From NCBI GenBank assembly GCA_050486265.1, contig JBJHCY010000001.1, forward strand, positions 248,001 to 312,000: a stretch of 64,000 bases of DNA, given 5' to 3'. Below are positions 24,754 through 32,845 of the stretch, one piece after another (the stretch's first letter is position 1; each line of letters starts with the position of its first letter). The notes below the pieces were generated by a model. That model made no database searches. It was not told where the DNA came from and worked only from the letters and a program-made list of their open reading frames with translations. This stretch comes from SLFH01 sp050486265 (GTDB taxonomy: Bacteria > Planctomycetota > Phycisphaerae > Phycisphaerales > UBA1924). The translations under genes and the position numbers were made by a program.

Positions 24754-26811
24754 TTACAACGCAGTATACTCGTCGGACCGCCGATCGGATTGCCCCGTCA
24801 GCATGCGGATCTCGGGCAGCTTCATCGCAAGCGCCGCGCCGCCGTAGATCGCCGCGCCGAGCACGCAGCAGACCCCGAGCCGGAGCAGCGTGGCGGGCCA
24901 CGATTCCGGCGAGGGCCAAAGCATGACAGTGAGGCCGACGCCGATCGCCATCGCGATTGTCGCCATGATGATCCGGAGCACGCCGCGCGTTGTTTCGTTG
25001 TTGCCGCTCCCTGGCGTTCTCGGCGTAAATCGGCGCACCAGCACCGCCAGCACGCAGGTCTGCAGGACGGCGCACGCCGCCGTCGACCACGCGAGCCCCG
25101 CCTCGCGCAGGAACCAGATCAAGACGAGATTCAGCGCCAGGTTCAGCCCGAGCACGCCGACGGCGACCTTCAGCGGCGTCATCGTGTCGCCGTGCGCGAA
25201 AAACGCGCGCACAAAGACATGGTTCAGCGAGTACGCCCAGACCGCCACCGCGTACCCGAGCAGCACCGCGGATGAACGCGCAAGCCCCTCGTCGCTGAAC
25301 GCGTGCTGTCCGCCCCCGAAAACCACGCCGGTCAGATCCCCCCGCACCAGCACCAGCCCGACGCTCGCGGGAAGGGCGATAAACAGCGACAGCCGCACAG
25401 CGCTCTTGAGCGTGCGCGCAAACAAGGCCGGATCCGAAGCCGCGCGGCTGAGCATCGGGAACGCCACCGTCGCCACCGCGATCCCGAAGACGCCCAGCGG
25501 GAACTGGTACAGCCGCTGCGTGTAGGTCAGGATGGCGTTGGACCGTTCGTCGAGCGGGTAGGCGTGGCCCGCGATCGTCGGCCCCACCCAGACCGGCCAC
25601 ATCGCGATCAGCGTGTCCATCAGCGCGTTGAGCTGGATCGTCCCGAGCCCGATCACCATCGGGATGAACGCCTTGAAAACCCTGCGCCCCGATCCTTGCA
25701 GGTCGCCGATCTTCCGCTTGAACCTCGATGTCCCGCCCAGCGCCTCGACGCACCAGCCGACCTGCGCTATTCCCGCGACCAGCGCCGCCAGCGCGACGAG
25801 GTGGGCGGTGATCCTCGCGTCCATCTCCAGGTTCACGATGGGCGTGAGAAAGTGCACCGACGCCGCCCCGATGATGCATCCGTTGAGCAGGATCGGCGCC
25901 GCCGCGGCCGGCGCGAACCGCCCGTGCGACTGCAGCATCGCCCCCAGAATCGCGGCGCAGCAGACCATCGGCATAAACGGGAGCATCAGCATCACCAGGC
26001 GCAGCGAGAGGTCGCGCGCCTCGTCGGGCGGGGTGAAGATCAGCACCGCCGCCAGCGCAAGCTCGATCAACACCGTCAACGCCCCGGTGACAAGCAGCAG
26101 CACAAACAGCACGCCCACCGCCAGCCGGTCGCGCCGGTCGGGGTCTTCCTTGTCGAGCTTGACATACTCGGGCAGAAACGCCGCCGACAGCGCCCCTTCC
26201 CCGAAAAGCCGCCGGAACAGGTTCGGGATCGCAAACGCCGCGGCGAACGCCGAGCCCACCATCGTGTCCCCGAACACACGCACCGTCACAAGGTCGCGCC
26301 CCAGCCCCGCGACGCGGGAAACCAGCGTGAGCCCCGAGACCGTCCGCACGCCCGAGCCCATCGCCTTCTCGGCGTGCGGGGTCTCTGCCGCCTCGGTTCC
26401 GGGCGCAAACGCCCCGCGCCCGCCGATCCTGGCGTCCAGCCACCCGCTGCACTTCGCCCAGACCGCCGCGATGACGGCCCCCGTCGCCACGCCCATGAGG
26501 TTGGCGAAGAAGTCGTCCCAGGCGGTCACGCGCCCGAAAAACTGCTGGGTGTATTCATCGAGCCCCGACCACGCCGCCGCGAGCACCGAGGTCGGCGCGA
26601 TGTTCCGCAGGCTTCCCCACGGGCCGAACCACCCGCAGCGGATCGCCAGCGCGTTCCAGAGCCCGAAGGCCGCGATGTGCACAAACAGGTCCGGACGCGG
26701 CACCGGCCCGGGGATCGACACCCCGGGGATGTGTGTCAGAAAAACGAGAATCAGCGCGTAGGTGAGAAAGCCGGCACGCCAGAACCAGATCGGCAGTCGG
26801 AGCGGGTTCAC
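24754..26811 (-). CDS. murJ: VanZ-like domain fused to lipid II flippase MurJ
   Basis: Membrane protein of 685 residues in two parts. Residues about 8-118 are a VanZ-like four-helix domain with PRPDLFVHIAAFGLW and the signature LDEYTQQFFGRVTAWDDFFA. Residues about 150-660 are a MurJ/MviN flippase that moves lipid II across the inner membrane (SGVRTVSGLTLVSRVAGLGR, IPNLFRRLFGEGALSAAFLP). A Met at about residue 149 could serve as an internal start for MurJ alone. The GTG start overlaps the stop of the ParA gene (GTGA), so the two are coupled. VanZ and MurJ are normally separate proteins. Confidence 0.9.
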   Translation of the reverse strand: MNPLRLPIWFWRAGFLTYALILVFLTHIPGVSIPGPVPRPDLFVHIAAFGLWNALAIRCGWFGPWGSLRNIAPTSVLAAAWSGLDEYTQQFFGRVTAWDDFFANLMGVATGAVIAAVWAKCSGWLDARIGGRGAFAPGTEAAETPHAEKAMGSGVRTVSGLTLVSRVAGLGRDLVTVRVFGDTMVGSAFAAAFAIPNLFRRLFGEGALSAAFLPEYVKLDKEDPDRRDRLAVGVLFVLLLVTGALTVLIELALAAVLIFTPPDEARDLSLRLVMLMLPFMPMVCCAAILGAMLQSHGRFAPAAAAPILLNGCIIGAASVHFLTPIVNLEMDARITAHLVALAALVAGIAQVGWCVEALGGTSRFKRKIGDLQGSGRRVFKAFIPMVIGLGTIQLNALMDTLIAMWPVWVGPTIAGHAYPLDERSNAILTYTQRLYQFPLGVFGIAVATVAFPMLSRAASDPALFARTLKSAVRLSLFIALPASVGLVLVRGDLTGVVFGGGQHAFSDEGLARSSAVLLGYAVAVWAYSLNHVFVRAFFAHGDTMTPLKVAVGVLGLNLALNLVLIWFLREAGLAWSTAACAVLQTCVLAVLVRRFTPRTPGSGNNETTRGVLRIIMATIAMAIGVGLTVMLWPSPESWPATLLRLGVCCVLGAAIYGGAALAMKLPEIRMLTGQSDRRSDEYTAL
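24763..24768 (-). promoter_or_regulatory. Possible internal promoter for the entericidin-like gene
   Basis: TATACT on the minus strand lies in the last codons of murJ, 44 bases before the ATG of the small lipoprotein gene. A good -10 match without an obvious -35. Confidence 0.35.
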
Positions 26812-27908
26812 GCGCCGCGTTCCGCGTCGCTTTCCCGGGACGCGTGCTCGGCGGGCATCACGCGGACATCCGGCGTCGGAAGGTCGTCCCCGTCCCCGTC
26901 TTCGTTCCCCTCACGGTCATCGGCATCGTGGTCGGGTGCACCGTGCTGCGCCGGTCGCTCAGACTCGGCTGGTTCGGCGGGTTTCGGTGAGCCCATCTCG
27001 GCCTCGACGGGCTCGACCGCTTCCGCTGGAGCATCGTCCGTTGTGTCTTCCGTCCGGGCTTCCGCTCGCTCTTCGACCGACGGGGTGGGCGCCCCCCCGC
27101 GCTCGGCCAGCAGGGCCTCGGCGATCCGCCGGTAGTCGGCAGCGCCAGGCGCCCACGGCGCGTACTCGAAGATCGTCTGCCCGAAGCTCGGGCACTCGGC
27201 GAGCTTGATGTTCCTGCGGATCGGGGGCTGGTACAGCCTCGCGCCCCGCCACGGCGTCTCCGTCTCGCGCTGCGACTCGAGATACGCCTCCAGGTCCGCC
27301 ACGACCTCCTGCGCGTGCGTCGTCTGCCCGTCGAACATGCACAGCACGATCCCCGCGACGCGCAGATCGGGGTTGAGCTGCTGCGACACCAGCTGCACCG
27401 TTTCGAGCAGCTTGCCCACGCCCTGCAGCGCAAGGAACTGCGCCTGCATCGGGATCAGCACCTCGCGTGCGGCGTTCAGGCCGTTCAGCGTCAGCAGCCC
27501 CAGCGAAGGCGGGCAGTCCAGCAGCACGAACTTGAACCGGTCCTCGACCGCATCGAGCGCCTCGCGCAGGCGGGCGTACCGGTCGGCTTCCTGCGAGAGC
27601 TCCGTCTCGGCCGCGGCGAGGTCGGTCTCGCTCCGCAAGAGCCACAGGTTCGGCTTGACCTCGATCGGCGCGTCGAAGATCTCGGCGGGGTCGATGAGGA
27701 TGTCGTAGACCGAGGTCGCCTCCGACGAGTCGTCCACGCCCAGGTGCAGCGAGGCGTGGGCCTGCGGGTCCAGATCGACAAGCAGGACCGGAGCGCCGAG
27801 CTCGGCGATCGCCGCGGCGATGTTCACCGTCGTGGTTGTCTTGCCCACGCCGCCCTTCTGGTTCATCAGGGCGATGCGTCTGGGGCCGGGATGCCTCCGT
27901 GCGTCCAT
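26808..27908 (-). CDS. ParA/Soj-type ATPase with acidic tail
   Basis: Deviant Walker A ATPase of the MinD/ParA superfamily, which position DNA or large complexes by ATP-dependent cycling. The 366-residue product has NQKGGVGKTTTTVNIA (residues 16-31, with both signature lysines), LLVDLDPQAH (Walker A-prime) and FVLLDCPPSLGLLTLN (Walker B). The last 100 residues are a disordered acidic tail rich in Glu, Asp, Ala and Pro. No ParB gene or parS site was seen nearby. It is coupled to murJ by overlap, so it may act on an envelope process rather than chromosome partition. Its ATG lacks a Shine-Dalgarno and fits a leaderless transcript. Confidence 0.9.
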   Translation of the reverse strand: MDARRHPGPRRIALMNQKGGVGKTTTTVNIAAAIAELGAPVLLVDLDPQAHASLHLGVDDSSEATSVYDILIDPAEIFDAPIEVKPNLWLLRSETDLAAAETELSQEADRYARLREALDAVEDRFKFVLLDCPPSLGLLTLNGLNAAREVLIPMQAQFLALQGVGKLLETVQLVSQQLNPDLRVAGIVLCMFDGQTTHAQEVVADLEAYLESQRETETPWRGARLYQPPIRRNIKLAECPSFGQTIFEYAPWAPGAADYRRIAEALLAERGGAPTPSVEERAEARTEDTTDDAPAEAVEPVEAEMGSPKPAEPAESERPAQHGAPDHDADDREGNEDGDGDDLPTPDVRVMPAEHASRESDAERGA

Positions 27909-27914
27909 GGGCCG

Positions 27915-27920
27915 AGTATA
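27915..27920 (-). promoter_or_regulatory. -10 element for parA-murJ, leaderless arrangement
   Basis: TATACT on the minus strand ends exactly 6 bases before the ATG at 27908. It is the best -10 match of the group and has no Shine-Dalgarno between it and the start codon. Confidence 0.6.
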
Positions 27921-27995
27921 GCGGGAGCGCCGGACGCCCCGGGCCGCCCGGGCAGGGGCCTGTCGGGAGACCGGCGGGGCAAGGACCGCCCCTCG

Positions 27996-29456
27996 TCAGG
28001 GGGTGTCGCTCGGAGGGGGCGTGCGCCGGGCGGTCTCGGCGGCGGGGGCCGGCCTGCGCGCGGGCGGTTTGGCGGCGCCCGACCGCACCCCTTGGCGGGC
28101 GCCCCCGTTGACGACCCCGGTCTTCACGCGGCTTGCCTGCTCTTCCCACTGCTGGCGCCGGGCGATTTTGATCGCCACCACGATGATGTACGAGACGAAC
28201 ACAATCGCCAGGAAGTAGGTGATCCGGGCCCGCGAGATCGTCATCGCCACGCCGACGACCGCGAACAGGGCCCCGATCCCGTACAGGCTCAACGCCGCGC
28301 CCTTGACCCCAAGCGACCGCTTGAGCATGTGGTGCAGGTGCTGGTCGTCCGCCTCGGAGATGCTCTTTCGGGCGAGCTTCCGGCGCACGATCGCCAGCAC
28401 CGTGTCGATGATCGGGATCGAGTAGATCACCAGCCCGGCGACGACGAGCTGGGTCTTGCCCGTGTCGCCCAGCGACAGGATGATCGTGATCGTGACGAAC
28501 CCCATCAGCAGCGAGCCGCAGTCGCCGAGGAAGATCGTCGCGGGGTTGAAGTTGTGGGGGAGGAACCCCAGGCACGCCCCGAGCAGCGCCATGCAGAGCA
28601 CGATCCGCTGCGCGTCGCGGGGGCCGTCGTCGAGCACCGCCAGCGACAGGGCCACGATCAGCAGCCCGAACGCGGCCACGCCCGTCACGCCCGTCAGCAG
28701 GCCGTCGAGCCCGTCGATCAGGTTCGAGGCGTTGCACGCGCCCAGCACGAAGACCGCGATGACCGCCGTGCCGGTCCAGTAAATCAGGTCGAAGGTGACC
28801 GCCTGGTTGAGCATGGGCAGCATGATCTCGAAGGTCAGCTGCTCGTTGCCGATCAGGCGTCCCAGCGTCGGGGCGAGCAGGCCCCGGGCCACCTGCACGC
28901 CGACATCGTCGAGCGCCAGCGCCGCCGCCGCTACCAGCATCCCCGCGATCTTCAGGCGCGGGATCACGCCGACCACATCATCGATCAGCCCCAGCAGCAT
29001 GATGATCGTCATGCCCAGGAGGACCGAATAGGGCACCAGTTCGGGCAGGCCCGTTGTTCGGTTTGGGTACTGCGTCTCGTGGTGGTCGATCAGACCGCCG
29101 AAGATCCCGATCTCCGGCGCGACATAACTGAACAGAATCCCCGCCATCAGCCCGAGAAACACCGCGACCCCGCCGAGATACGCGACCGGGCGCTTGTGGA
29201 TCTTGCGGGGGTCGTTGGGCCGGTCGATCACCCCCTGCGAGATCGCGATCTTCCGCATCAGGGGCGTCGCCAGCAGCGTCACCAGGAACGCGATCACCAG
29301 CACGCCGATGTAGCCGTGGAAGATGTCCAGCGCGGTCTGCGGGTCGAACACCGCCGGCGTCTCGGCGGCCTGTTCCTCGATCGGCGCAGGAGCGTCCAGC
29401 GTGAAAGTCGGCGCGAAGGGGTCCCGGGGGGTGAGCTCGAAGAGCGGTTCGTTCAT
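27996..29456 (-). CDS. WecA/TagO-like undecaprenyl-phosphate glycosyl-1-phosphate transferase
   Basis: Polytopic membrane enzyme that transfers a sugar-1-phosphate from UDP-sugar to undecaprenyl phosphate, the first step of polysaccharide repeat synthesis. The 486-residue product has a 50-residue soluble N-terminal extension, about 11 hydrophobic segments, LIDDVVGVIPRLK, the catalytic block ACNASNLIDGLDGL and FLGDCGSLLMGF, plus the His-rich DDQHLHHMLKRSLG loop typical of WecA/MraY relatives. A Pro/Arg/Ala tail ends the protein. Its ATG overlaps the stop of the epimerase gene by 4 bases. Sugar specificity is unknown. Confidence 0.92.
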   Translation of the reverse strand: MNEPLFELTPRDPFAPTFTLDAPAPIEEQAAETPAVFDPQTALDIFHGYIGVLVIAFLVTLLATPLMRKIAISQGVIDRPNDPRKIHKRPVAYLGGVAVFLGLMAGILFSYVAPEIGIFGGLIDHHETQYPNRTTGLPELVPYSVLLGMTIIMLLGLIDDVVGVIPRLKIAGMLVAAAALALDDVGVQVARGLLAPTLGRLIGNEQLTFEIMLPMLNQAVTFDLIYWTGTAVIAVFVLGACNASNLIDGLDGLLTGVTGVAAFGLLIVALSLAVLDDGPRDAQRIVLCMALLGACLGFLPHNFNPATIFLGDCGSLLMGFVTITIILSLGDTGKTQLVVAGLVIYSIPIIDTVLAIVRRKLARKSISEADDQHLHHMLKRSLGVKGAALSLYGIGALFAVVGVAMTISRARITYFLAIVFVSYIIVVAIKIARRQQWEEQASRVKTGVVNGGARQGVRSGAAKPPARRPAPAAETARRTPPPSDTP

Positions 29457-30478
29457 GCCCGGGCCTCCCGAATCGAGGCCGCCAGGTCACGGATCGTTTG
29501 TTTCAGCCCGATCGCGGGCGCGTAGCCGATCGCGTTCTTGATCCTTGTCAGGTCGGGGCGACGCTGGCGCAGGTCTTCAAAGCCCTCGGGGTAGACATCG
29601 CTGTAGGGCACGAGCTCGATCCGAGAGGGCGAGTCCAATGTCGAGACCACCAGCTCGGCCAACGCCTCGATGGTGATCGGCTCGTCGGCGCCGAGGTTGA
29701 ACACGCCCCCGAGACAGCCCCCGGTCCGCAGGAGTTTGGGGAGGGCCGAGGCGACATCGCGCACATCGGCGAAGCAGCGGCTCTGCGTGCCGTCCCCGTG
29801 CACGATCAGCGGCTCTCCCGCGAGCGCCGCGCCGACAAACCGGGGAAGCACCATCCCGTACTCTCCAACCTGCCTCGGCCCGACGGTGTTGAAGAACCTC
29901 GCAACGACCGCCGGAAGCCCGCGCCGCTGACAGTGCGCGATCGTCAGATACTCGTCGATCGCCTTCGAGCAGGCGTACGACCAGCGGATGACGGAGGTGG
30001 GGCCGTAGACGACATCGTCTTCTTCGGAGAAGGGCGACTTGTCCGCCTTGCCGTAGACCTCGCTGGAGGAGGCGATCAGTGTGCGTGCGCCGCGATCGTC
30101 CGTCCCGTGCTCGGAGGCGAAGCGGAGCACCGCCGAGGTCTGCAGCACATTGGTCTCGATCGACTCGATCGGGCGGTCCATGACGCGTTTGACGCCCACG
30201 GCCGCGGCGAGGTGGTAGACCTCGTCGAAGCGTTCGTGCTCGCCCAGCGAGTCCAGGGCGTGGGCGAGGTCCGCCCTGACAAAGCGCAGGCGAGGATGCT
30301 CTGGGGGCAGGTTCTCCTCCCGCCCCGTCGAGAGGTCGTCGATGACCGTGACGCGGTCGCCCGAGGCGAGCAGGGACTCGACCAGGTGCGAGCCGATGAA
30401 CCCGGCGCCGCCGGTGACCAGCACGCGTCCGGCGCGTGCCCCCGCCGAACTGGACGAAGTCGTGTCGGTTCCGGGCAC
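29453..30478 (-). CDS. NAD-dependent nucleotide-sugar epimerase/dehydratase
   Basis: Extended SDR acting on a nucleotide sugar, likely supplying precursors to the neighbouring transferase. The 341-residue product has the Rossmann motif VLVTGGAGFIGSHL (about 19-32), the catalytic YxxxK in RWSYACSKAIDEY and substrate-loop sequence FNTVGPRQVG. It resembles UDP-glucose 4-epimerase and UDP-glucuronate decarboxylase relatives; the exact reaction cannot be assigned. The GTG start has GGAG 8 bases upstream and follows the chain-length gene by 48 bases. Confidence 0.9.
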   Translation of the reverse strand: MPGTDTTSSSSAGARAGRVLVTGGAGFIGSHLVESLLASGDRVTVIDDLSTGREENLPPEHPRLRFVRADLAHALDSLGEHERFDEVYHLAAAVGVKRVMDRPIESIETNVLQTSAVLRFASEHGTDDRGARTLIASSSEVYGKADKSPFSEEDDVVYGPTSVIRWSYACSKAIDEYLTIAHCQRRGLPAVVARFFNTVGPRQVGEYGMVLPRFVGAALAGEPLIVHGDGTQSRCFADVRDVASALPKLLRTGGCLGGVFNLGADEPITIEALAELVVSTLDSPSRIELVPYSDVYPEGFEDLRQRRPDLTRIKNAIGYAPAIGLKQTIRDLAASIREARA

Positions 30479-30526
30479 GGTGCTGGCTCCGCCGGCCGGA
30501 GGCGCGCCTCTCGGCGCGCCCCGGGC

Positions 30527-32776
30527 TCAGCCTTCCTTGCTCTGGTACTCGTGGGTGGCGCGGATGTTCCTGCGGACATACCCGCCCGATGAGCCGCGGA
30601 CGCCGTTGACCAGCACGCCCAGGAACTCGCCCCGCGTCTCTTGCAGGTCGTTCTTGAGGCGTGCGACCATGCCCCGCTTCTCAGACAGGGCCTTGACGAC
30701 CAAGAGCGAGGCGTCGGTCCGGTTCGCCAGGGCGATGCCGTCGCCCGAGACCATCAGCGGCGCCGAGTCGATGATGACCATGTCGTAGCGTTCGGCCGCT
30801 TCAGAGAGGAGCTGGCCCATGACCTCCGAGCCCAGACGCTCGAAGATGCGCCGATCCGACGAGCCCACGGGCAGGATGTCCAGGTTCTCGACGCCCGAGG
30901 AAACGACCGCCTTGGACGCGGGACACTCGCCCGCCAGAACATCGCTCAGGCCCGGGTGGTCGGCCAGCTTGAGGATCTTGTGCAGCTTGGGGCGGCGAAG
31001 GTTCGCGTCGATCAGCAGCACCTTCTGGTCCGACGCGGCGATCGCGTAGGCCATGTTCAGCGCCACCGTCGTCGAGCCCGAGTCGGGCATGCCGCTGGTG
31101 ACCAGGAGCGACCGATGGCCGGCCTGCTGCATGCGTCGGAGCAGGGGGGATCGGATCGCCCTGAACTGCTCGGCCATCGCGCCGGCGGGGTGGTCGCGGA
31201 AGGCCGTCTCGACCGAGGTCGGGCGCGACGGGTCCTCGTCGGACATCGGGATCATGCCGACCACACGCGTGCGGGGGATGATGGCCACATCGGCCGGGCC
31301 CTTGACGCGCTGGTCGAGCACCTCGCGGAGAACGACCAGGCCGCCCACCATCCCGACGACCAGCACCACGCCCAACGGGCCGATGATGACCAGCCGCGGG
31401 AACGCCAGGTTCTCGGGCACGCGCTCGCTCTGGGCGACGCGGATTCTGTCGAGGAACAGATCGCGCTGGAAGCGGTCGCGGCGCTGGCGCTCGCCGGCCT
31501 GCTGGGCCAGCGCCTGGAGGTTGGCCAGACGCTTGGACCAGTCGTTCTGCGACTCGCGGAGGGCCTGGATCCGCTGGGTACGGTCGGCGACCTGCGACTG
31601 GATCAGCACCAGCTCGTTGGCCTGGCGCTGCACATCGGCGATGTCGCGATCGAGCTGGGCGACCTGCGCCTCGTAGGTCTCGATCATGTTCCGGGTCTCT
31701 TGGATGCGCCCGAACCACGCCCGCTCCAAAGCGGTCTGGCGGTCGCGTTCGAGCTGCGTCCTCTCCGAATCGAGCAGGGCCTGTACCGCCTGGCGTTCGC
31801 GGTGACGCGGGCCCATGCCCTTGTTGTCCATCGTCTGGATCTCCGCCTCCAACGCCGAGATCCGCTGCCGCTTGTTGGCGATGATCGGGTCCTGGTCGAC
31901 CTGCTGGCGGAGGGCGTCGTCGAAGGCCGGACCGCCGGGGGCCTGGTTCTCCCGCTCGAAGCGCCGAAGGTTCGACCTGAGACCGTCGATGGTCAGGCGG
32001 TACATCCCGAGCTTCTCGTTCAGATCGCGGATCTTGTTCTGGAGCTGGGTCGCCCGCCCGTCGAGCGAGTCGATGCCCTCTGTGCGGAGGAACTGGTCGC
32101 GCTCAGAGAGCAGGCGCCGGATCTGCTCCTCGGCGTTGTTGATCTGGGCCTCAAGGGCGCGCTGCTGGTTCTCGTTTTCGCGGATCTCAACCTGGCTGAT
32201 CGAGCGGAGGTACTCCTCGCGGACCATGCCAACGAGGTTGAACGCGTCCTCGGCCCTCGGCGCCGAGACCGAGAGTCGGATGAGCTGGCTGTTGGGGATC
32301 GGACGGGCCGAGACGAGTTTCTCGAGCTGCAGGCGCGCCTTGGTGGTGTCCACCACATCATTCCGAGTGAACTGGCGAGACCACTCGATCTGTCCGCCGG
32401 CGAAGTCGGGACGCTCGACCACGCGCTGGAGCACCTGCTGCGACATCATGTGCTGCACCTCGGTGCCCATGAAGCGCTCCATCTCCCGCTCGTCGATCGT
32501 CGCGGTCGCCACGCCCGCTTGCGTCTGCACAGGGTCCACCCGGAACAGGGCGAACGACTCGTAGCTCGGGGCGACACGCCGAAGCACCTGGTAGCTGGCG
32601 AACCCGACCACCGCGCCCAGCACCACCGACGCCGCGAAGACCCACTTGTACTTGCGCAGCAGGCGGACCGGGTCGATCGCCACGGCGCCGACGGCGTTTG
32701 GCGACGACGCCGAAGGCGGCGCAGCCCGAGAGGATCCCTGTTGCTGCGGTCTGGGCGGCATCGGTGCGATGGTCAT
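30527..32776 (-). CDS. Wzc-like polysaccharide chain-length protein with degenerate kinase P-loop
   Basis: Inner-membrane polysaccharide co-polymerase of 749 residues. A Pro-rich N terminus leads to TM1 (YKWVFAASVVLGAVVGFASY, about 43-62). A long periplasmic coiled-coil region (about 85-440) follows, then TM2 (LVIIGPLGVVLVVGMVGGLV) and a cytoplasmic BY-kinase-type domain (about 540-740). In that domain the P-loop reads GMPDSGSTT (562-570), with serine 568 where the ATP-binding lysine should be. Walker A-prime reads LLIDANLRRPK, with Asn 592 replacing Asp. Only scattered tyrosines remain at the C terminus. ATP hydrolysis and autophosphorylation are therefore doubtful. Start supported by AAGGA. 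Confidence 0.92.
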   Translation of the reverse strand: MTIAPMPPRPQQQGSSRAAPPSASSPNAVGAVAIDPVRLLRKYKWVFAASVVLGAVVGFASYQVLRRVAPSYESFALFRVDPVQTQAGVATATIDEREMERFMGTEVQHMMSQQVLQRVVERPDFAGGQIEWSRQFTRNDVVDTTKARLQLEKLVSARPIPNSQLIRLSVSAPRAEDAFNLVGMVREEYLRSISQVEIRENENQQRALEAQINNAEEQIRRLLSERDQFLRTEGIDSLDGRATQLQNKIRDLNEKLGMYRLTIDGLRSNLRRFERENQAPGGPAFDDALRQQVDQDPIIANKRQRISALEAEIQTMDNKGMGPRHRERQAVQALLDSERTQLERDRQTALERAWFGRIQETRNMIETYEAQVAQLDRDIADVQRQANELVLIQSQVADRTQRIQALRESQNDWSKRLANLQALAQQAGERQRRDRFQRDLFLDRIRVAQSERVPENLAFPRLVIIGPLGVVLVVGMVGGLVVLREVLDQRVKGPADVAIIPRTRVVGMIPMSDEDPSRPTSVETAFRDHPAGAMAEQFRAIRSPLLRRMQQAGHRSLLVTSGMPDSGSTTVALNMAYAIAASDQKVLLIDANLRRPKLHKILKLADHPGLSDVLAGECPASKAVVSSGVENLDILPVGSSDRRIFERLGSEVMGQLLSEAAERYDMVIIDSAPLMVSGDGIALANRTDASLLVVKALSEKRGMVARLKNDLQETRGEFLGVLVNGVRGSSGGYVRRNIRATHEYQSKEG

Positions 32777-32845
32777 ATCTCGGTCCTTGTCCGCGGCTTC
32801 GGTGTATGCCGCGCTCCGGCGTCAACGCTTCGTCGGCCGGTTCGG

